From Pseudomonadota bacterium (GTDB lineage Bacteria > Pseudomonadota > Alphaproteobacteria > Rhizobiales > Rhizobiaceae), in assembly GCA_023390055.1 (NCBI GenBank), contig JAEWDP010000124.1, forward strand, positions 1 through 18,456: a stretch of DNA of 18,456 bases, in the 5' to 3' direction. Of this stretch, positions 13,826 through 18,456 are shown piece by piece (position 1 is the stretch's first letter; each line of letters opens with the position of its first letter). The notes under the pieces are model-generated. The model did no database searches, was not told the DNA's origin, and saw only the letters and a program-made list of their open reading frames with translations. Made by a program: the position numbers and the translations under genes.

Positions 13826-14926
13826 ATGAAAGACTTCACCACAACCCGGCGATCAACGCTGAAGCTCTTGGCGGCTGGAACCGGCATTTTGGCTGCGCCG
13901 GCGATCATTCGTCCGGCATTTGCCCAAAGCAAGGTTGTCAATATCACGACCTATGACAAATTTGTACCGCAGTCATTCATTGATCAGTTCCAGAACGATA
14001 CCGGAATTGAAATCCGTGTACGGCTTACCGATGACCAGGGTAAGCAGTACAATCTGTTGACTGCGGAAGGTGATACACCTTCCACCGATATCGTAACCGT
14101 CACGGGCCACCGCTTGTCGCAGTTCATGAGTTCAAATCTCCTGGCGCCTCTGGATACTGATCGTCTCAAGAACTGGGGCAATCTTGCATCGGCCTATCAA
14201 GGTGCTCCACAGCTGACCATCGATGGTAAGACATATGGCCTGCCGCTATTGGCGGGATTTGAGGGACTTGCCCGAAACACCGATTATACGAAGGCATCAG
14301 ATAGCTGGAGCATCATGTTTGATGAGGAGTATAAGGGGCTGACATCCTATATCATCACGGATTTTCTTTCTATCGTCATGCGCTACCAGGGCAATGATGG
14401 TGACTATGTAACCTATGGTGACAAGCCGGATGTTGCTCAGAAGGCGACAAATCAAGCCCGCGACTTCCTCATAGAACACAAGGATATGGTACGTAAGTAC
14501 TATGACGCTGCCGCGGAAGTTCAACAGATGTTCGTCAACGAAGACATCTATCTTGCGCAGACGTGGTCAGGCCCGGCGGCAAAACTCATCATGGACGGCC
14601 ATCCGATCGAGATCTCCGTGCCAAAGGAAGGTACGTTCGGGTTCCTCTATTCCTTCAACGTGGTCAATAATGCGCCAAATGCGGATGCTGCTTACACGTT
14701 CCTCGACGCGATCCTGTCGTCGCCGGAAATCGGTGCAGCAATGACACGTCAGTCCGGTTTTGCATCCGCTTTTGACGGTGTTGACAAGGTGCTGGACGAC
14801 AAGGAACGGGCTGCCTTGACTCTTCCGTCAGAGCAGATGGAACGCATTCAGTTCTTCTCCTCGGTCAATCGTGACATGAAGAACGAGATGATCGACAGAG
14901 CAACAGCTGAAATAAAGTCTGCATGA
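13826..14926 (+). CDS. ABC transporter periplasmic binding protein, spermidine/putrescine (PotD-like) type
   Basis: 366 residues from the ATG at 13826, with AAGGAG six bases upstream. An in-frame ATG at 13787 lacks a site. The N-terminus has a twin-arginine signal (TTRRSTLKLL, then LAAPAIIRPAFA, cleavage likely before QSKVV). This suggests export already folded by the Tat route. The mature part follows the PotD/SBP_bac_8 pattern: VVNITTYDKFVPQSFIDQFQ, DIVTVTGHRLSQFM, TYGLPLLAGFEGLARN, EDIYLAQTWSGPAAKL and PKEGTFGFLYSFNVVNNAPN near the end. Ligand cannot be read; polyamines, opines and related amines are typical for the family. First gene of the transport operon, 42 bases after the LysR frame. 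Confidence 0.92.
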   Translation: MKDFTTTRRSTLKLLAAGTGILAAPAIIRPAFAQSKVVNITTYDKFVPQSFIDQFQNDTGIEIRVRLTDDQGKQYNLLTAEGDTPSTDIVTVTGHRLSQFMSSNLLAPLDTDRLKNWGNLASAYQGAPQLTIDGKTYGLPLLAGFEGLARNTDYTKASDSWSIMFDEEYKGLTSYIITDFLSIVMRYQGNDGDYVTYGDKPDVAQKATNQARDFLIEHKDMVRKYYDAAAEVQQMFVNEDIYLAQTWSGPAAKLIMDGHPIEISVPKEGTFGFLYSFNVVNNAPNADAAYTFLDAILSSPEIGAAMTRQSGFASAFDGVDKVLDDKERAALTLPSEQMERIQFFSSVNRDMKNEMIDRATAEIKSA

Positions 14927-14931
14927 TGTTA

Positions 14932-14965
14932 TGTCTGTGCGGTCAGTGAGCTGATTGCACAGACA
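14932..14965 (+). terminator. Strong intercistronic hairpin between binding-protein and permease genes
   Basis: TGTCTGTGC (14932-14940) and GCACAGACA (14957-14965) are perfectly complementary over nine pairs. An inner TCAG/CTGA extends the fold. No T-run follows. Such hairpins commonly protect the upstream message or partly stop transcription, so that far more binding protein than permease is made. Confidence 0.65.
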
Positions 14966-14999
14966 CCCCAAATATCCTTCAGAGCCAGGAACAATTAGA

Positions 15000-15980
15000 A
15001 TGGTGGATACGACGACGCATCGCCGGCCCCTTGTCTCGCCGACGATGCCCCGCTATGGCGGTTGGATCGGCAAAATTGTCGGCTCGGGTCTCTATCGCTA
15101 TACGATCGGAAGCCTTGCGAATAATCGACGCGTTCGGCTTGCTGTCCTTGCAGGGGTCCCGATTGTCTGGATTGCCTTCTTGCATATTGGGCCAATCCTG
15201 CAGATGACCAATATCAGTTTTCTGGCGAACTATCCGCCGCAGCCGAACAAAAGCAGTGCATACACGTTGGCGAATTATGCAAGCTTCTTCTCGGAGAGTC
15301 TCTATTTTGTGCCATTCGTTCGTAGCCTGATCTTCGCGACTGTGGTTACGATCTCCACTTTGCTGATCGTCTATCCAGTCGCCTATTACGTTGCGAAGGT
15401 GGTTCAGCCAAAGAACCGCATGCGTGCACTTCTGCTTTTGCTCATCCCTTTCTGGGCAGGCGAATTAATCCGGACATTCTCTGTGATCATGCTGCTTGCC
15501 AATCGTGGCGCAGTGAATGTGCTTTTACGTGAACTGGGGTTTATCGATCGGCCGATACCGATGCTCTATACGTTCTTCTCCCTCAGCTTCGGGGTCATCT
15601 ATCTTCTGGCTCTCTATATGTTGTTGCCGCTCTATTCGGCGATTGAGAAAATTCCGAACCCGCTGATCCATGCGGCGGCTGACCTGGGGGCGGGCCCCTT
15701 TCAGCGTTTTCGACGCGTGATCTTGCCGTTGTCCAAGGACGGTATCGTTTCAGGGTGCAGCCTCGTTTACCTGACGGCCATCGGTGTGTTTGCCGCACCG
15801 CTTTTGCTCGGCGGGCCGAACGCAGTCATCTTTCCAGAGGTTATTGCAACCCTTTTCCACGGATCCAACAATAAATGGCCCGAAGGGGCGGCGTTTTCAA
15901 TGATCATGCTTGTCGTGTCGTTGAGTACGGTCGGGCTGTTCATGCGGATTGTTGGTGGCCGTTCCGTCCGGCTGATGTAG
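15000..15980 (+). CDS. ABC transporter permease, PotB-like
   Basis: 326 residues from the ATG at 15000 (AGGA about 9 bases upstream). The in-frame codons before it, back to 14955, run through the hairpin and are unlikely to be coding. A cytosolic N-terminus of about 50 residues precedes six predicted membrane helices, beginning with LAVLAGVPIVWIAFLHIGPI. The cytoplasmic EAA-like coupling loop is IHAAADLGAGPFQRFRRVIL. With the next gene it forms the inner-membrane channel for the polyamine/opine-type importer. Confidence 0.92.
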   Translation: MVDTTTHRRPLVSPTMPRYGGWIGKIVGSGLYRYTIGSLANNRRVRLAVLAGVPIVWIAFLHIGPILQMTNISFLANYPPQPNKSSAYTLANYASFFSESLYFVPFVRSLIFATVVTISTLLIVYPVAYYVAKVVQPKNRMRALLLLLIPFWAGELIRTFSVIMLLANRGAVNVLLRELGFIDRPIPMLYTFFSLSFGVIYLLALYMLLPLYSAIEKIPNPLIHAAADLGAGPFQRFRRVILPLSKDGIVSGCSLVYLTAIGVFAAPLLLGGPNAVIFPEVIATLFHGSNNKWPEGAAFSMIMLVVSLSTVGLFMRIVGGRSVRLM

Positions 15981-15989
15981 GGGAAGCTG

Positions 15990-16781
15990 ATGCGAGTTTA
16001 TTTCAACGACCTTCCGAAAACCGCACTGGGAGCGTCTTATTGGCTCTTTGCGATCTACCTTGTACTGCCGCTCGCGCTGATGATGGCGATGAGCTTCAAG
16101 GACGCCAATTTCATCGCCTTTCCGATCGATAGCTGGACGCTCGATTGGTATGGCAAGGTCATCCAGGACCAGCAATTCATTGAAGCTTCGCTCTATTCGG
16201 TCGGAATAGCTGTGGCGACTACGGTATTTGCCACCATTATCGGCGTGTGGATCGCATTGCTCATTTCTGCAGAAAATGTAAGGGGCAAGGCATTGATCTT
16301 CGCACTTGCCTGCCTTCCAGCTGTCGTGCCAGGTCTCATCAACGCAATTTCAATGCGGATCTTTATCCGGTTTCTGGATATCCCGACGGGAACCTTTGCC
16401 ATCATCCTTGCCCACACCGTCCACGCCGTTCCTTTTGTCGTTATCATGGTACTGACGCGACTGCGCTCCATGCCGGTCAATCTTGTGGATGCGGCGCGCG
16501 ATCTTGGCGCGGACCCATTGATTGCCTTCCTTCGTGTCACGATCCCTTATCTGGCGCCGGCATTGTTCGGCGGCATGATCTTTTGCGTACTCACCAGTAT
16601 TGACGATTTCGTTCGAACATTCTTCCTAGGAGGTTATCAGGCAACGTTGCCAATGCTGATCTTTGCAAAGGTGCAAGGGGGAATGTCGCCAGAAATCAAC
16701 GCCATGGCGACGGTCGTGCTGATCGTTACCACCGCCATCGGCCTTTATGCCGAACATCTTTCTCGCCGTTCCAGGAGCTGA
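15990..16781 (+). CDS. ABC transporter permease, PotC-like
   Basis: 263 residues, the usual size for the second permease of this family. The ATG at 15990 follows GGGGAAG and lies 9 bases after the previous stop. Hydrophobic segments are visible, from YWLFAIYLVLPLALMMAMSF to MATVVLIVTTAIGLYA at the end. The EAA-like loop is DAARDLGADPLIAFLRVTIP. It pairs with the PotB-like subunit. Confidence 0.93.
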   Translation: MRVYFNDLPKTALGASYWLFAIYLVLPLALMMAMSFKDANFIAFPIDSWTLDWYGKVIQDQQFIEASLYSVGIAVATTVFATIIGVWIALLISAENVRGKALIFALACLPAVVPGLINAISMRIFIRFLDIPTGTFAIILAHTVHAVPFVVIMVLTRLRSMPVNLVDAARDLGADPLIAFLRVTIPYLAPALFGGMIFCVLTSIDDFVRTFFLGGYQATLPMLIFAKVQGGMSPEINAMATVVLIVTTAIGLYAEHLSRRSRS

Positions 16782-16786
16782 CGCGA

Positions 16787-17875
16787 ATGCAGCCTGTTGT
16801 CCAATTCAAGAACGTCAACAAATTTTATGGCTCCCTTGCAGCTGTCGATAACCTTGACCTCGCCATCGTGCCGGGTCAGTTCGTTACCCTGCTTGGACCG
16901 TCAGGTTGTGGAAAATCCACGACACTGCGCATGCTCGGTGGTTTCGAAAACCCAAGCTCGGGCGAAATATATGTCGATGGCCATCCGGTCACGCACTTGC
17001 CTCCCAACAAACGCAACGTCAATATTGTCTTTCAGGACTATGCACTCTTTCCGCATCTGACGGTTGCTCGTAACGTTGCGTTCGGTCTCGAGCTGAAGGG
17101 CATGGAGCGCCGCGCAATCCATGAACGTGTCTCCGAACTCCTTTCACTCGTCTCGCTTGAAGATTATGCCGATCGAATGCCTGCACAATTGTCGGGCGGC
17201 CAACGCCAGCGCGTGGCGCTGATGCGTGCACTCGCCCCAGACCCGGACGTTCTCCTGCTCGATGAGCCATTGTCTGCTCTGGATGCCAAATTGCGCCAAC
17301 AGATGCAGATTGAATTGAAATCTATCCAGCAAACAAGTGGAAAGACCTTTGTTTTCGTCACGCATGATCAGGAAGAAGCCCTGACCATGTCAGACGTTAT
17401 TGTCGTGATGAATAGGGGAAGGGTCGAGCAAATCGGCAGGCCAGATGAACTTTATGCCCGACCGCGCAACCGCTTCGTTGCCAATTTTATCGGCCAGAGC
17501 AATTTTCTTGACGGAAATGTTGTTTCAGTGAGCGGTGATGTCGCAAATGTAAATTGGCTGGGAAACATGGTTCATGCGGCTATAAATGGCACCAACCCTC
17601 GACCAGGATTAGGCGTCACTGTGGCCCTTAGACCGGAGGCGCTCTATTGTCTGCCTGCCAAGGACGAGAGGCGGCTGTCGCTTAAGGCAATGATCCGACA
17701 GCGCATCTTCAAGGGCGCTCATACATCGCTCACCGTAACACTGGAGAACGGCACGAACCTTGTCGTTCAGCTTGACCCCGTTGAACTTTCGCATATCGAG
17801 GGTGACGAAGTATGGGTCGGATGGCGCGAGCAGGACGCCGTTCTGTTGGCAAATCCATCGGAGGCCGGTTTATGA
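16787..17875 (+). CDS. ABC transporter ATPase, PotA-like with TOBE domain
   Basis: 362 residues; the ATG at 16787 has AGGAG 9 bases upstream, and the gene is 5 bases after the second permease. Walker A is GPSGCGKST (residues 37-45), the Q-loop is NIVFQDYALFPHL, the signature is LSGGQRQRVALMRAL, Walker B is DVLLLDEPLSALD and the H-loop is FVTHDQEEALTMSDVI. The C-terminal third, from NFIGQSNFLDGNVVSVSG onward, is a TOBE-type regulatory domain as in PotA. It energises the importer. The stop overlaps the next start (ATGA). Confidence 0.95.
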   Translation: MQPVVQFKNVNKFYGSLAAVDNLDLAIVPGQFVTLLGPSGCGKSTTLRMLGGFENPSSGEIYVDGHPVTHLPPNKRNVNIVFQDYALFPHLTVARNVAFGLELKGMERRAIHERVSELLSLVSLEDYADRMPAQLSGGQRQRVALMRALAPDPDVLLLDEPLSALDAKLRQQMQIELKSIQQTSGKTFVFVTHDQEEALTMSDVIVVMNRGRVEQIGRPDELYARPRNRFVANFIGQSNFLDGNVVSVSGDVANVNWLGNMVHAAINGTNPRPGLGVTVALRPEALYCLPAKDERRLSLKAMIRQRIFKGAHTSLTVTLENGTNLVVQLDPVELSHIEGDEVWVGWREQDAVLLANPSEAGL

Positions 17876-18456
17876 TAACGCAACTGCAACAGGAGCATCG
17901 CCTTGCCGAGTTGATCGCTCGCGTGAAACAGGATCTTAGCTACCTGAACTATCCGCCGATTGACTGGTCGAAGCCTGTGGTGGCTTCTAGTGACGAGCCG
18001 GTCACCGACGTGGTCATCATTGGTGGTGGAATGTGCGGCCTTGTCGCCTGGCATGCATTAACCCGTGCTGGCATCGGGAATGTGCGAATTGTCGATCGTG
18101 CACCGAAGGGCTTCGAGGGGCCATGGCTTACATATGCTCGCATGGAGACCCTTCGTTCCCCCAAAAACCTTCTGGGTCCGGCGCTTGGCATCGCCTCTTT
18201 GAGTTTCCGTGCCTGGTATACTGCGCTTTACGGTGAAGCCGACTGGGAGGAATTGTTCCGAATTCCGCGACCGATGTGGATGGAATATCTCAAATGGTAT
18301 CGCACAGTCATGGAAATACCCGTCGAGAATGAAACAAACGTTTTGCGCATCGTTCCACGTGCCGACGGTTTGTTGGAACTTGAAATCGATGGTGGCAAGG
18401 CATCAATCCTTACTCGCAAGGTGGTCATGGCAACCGGCCGTGACGGACTTGGCGAA
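17872..18456 (+). CDS. FAD/NAD(P)-binding flavoprotein, monooxygenase-like, cut by right window edge
   Basis: 195 codons are open to the edge with no stop. The ATG at 17872 overlaps the ATPase stop, with GGAGG 7 bases upstream, so it belongs to the transport operon and is probably co-translated. After a 45-residue lead comes VTDVVIIGGGMCGLVAWHAL (FAD Rossmann motif GGGMCG at residues 51-56). Then follow GFEGPWLTYARMETLRSPKN, FRAWYTALYGEADWEEL and RPMWMEYLKWYR, ending near a VVMATGRDG segment typical of FAD/NAD(P) monooxygenases and related reductases. From memory, related flavoproteins accompany polyamine-type ABC importers in Proteobacteria. Probable role: oxidising the imported compound. 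Substrate and exact chemistry unknown. Confidence 0.88.
   Translation, partial: MITQLQQEHRLAELIARVKQDLSYLNYPPIDWSKPVVASSDEPVTDVVIIGGGMCGLVAWHALTRAGIGNVRIVDRAPKGFEGPWLTYARMETLRSPKNLLGPALGIASLSFRAWYTALYGEADWEELFRIPRPMWMEYLKWYRTVMEIPVENETNVLRIVPRADGLLELEIDGGKASILTRKVVMATGRDGLGE

Noticed and set aside
1..18456. CRISPR arrays, insertion sequences, integrases, prophage genes
   Set aside because: No regularly spaced repeats, transposase motifs or terminal inverted repeats with target duplications were seen.

Overview
The window reads as a stretch of chromosome or large replicon from an alphaproteobacterium, most likely of the order Hyphomicrobiales (Rhizobiaceae or Brucellaceae type). Reasons: moderate-to-high GC, frequent GTG and TTG starts, a small conserved-looking protein of a kind I associate with Rhizobiales (1469-1675), a cobalamin-riboswitch-controlled btuB-btuF-btuC-btuD operon, and an opine-dehydrogenase-like gene beside a polyamine-type ABC importer. 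Genus cannot be fixed from the sequence alone. No transposase, integrase, tRNA, rRNA or CRISPR array was found.

Layout. (1) 1-1212: 3' part of a GGDEF-EAL cyclic-di-GMP enzyme. (2) 1213-2136: two probable small minus-strand genes, a candidate promoter and terminator, a folded-looking non-coding segment and a long palindrome. (3) 2137-2796: 1-Cys peroxiredoxin, minus strand. (4) 3054-8832: vitamin B12 salvage and uptake block. It starts with cbiZ, followed by a cobalamin riboswitch, then btuB (outer-membrane receptor), btuF (periplasmic binder), btuC (permease) and btuD (ATPase). The last three genes overlap by 4 bases each. (5) 8833-9307: apparent remains of a broken minus-strand gene. (6) 9308-10648: FAD-dependent amine/amino-acid oxidoreductase. 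(7) 10649-11429: small minus-strand acidic protein, coupled to a downstream frame that contains an amber stop. (8) 11430-18456: octopine/nopaline-dehydrogenase-like gene (minus) divergent from a LysR regulator (plus). The regulator is followed by a polyamine/opine-type ABC importer (binding protein, two permeases, ATPase) and the start of a flavoprotein that runs off the right edge.

How they work together. The B12 block imports corrinoids through BtuB-TonB and BtuFCD. CbiZ clips the nucleotide-loop linker of adenosylated corrinoids so that they can be rebuilt into the cell's own cobalamin, and the riboswitch shuts the transporter when coenzyme B12 is plentiful. The 9.3-18.5 kb block looks like a catabolic or salvage module for a small amine- or opine-like compound. 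The importer brings it in, and two flavoproteins plus an opine-DH-like NAD(P) enzyme act on it. The LysR protein probably senses it through a palindrome between the divergent genes. The substrate is not known, and this is the least conventional part of the window.
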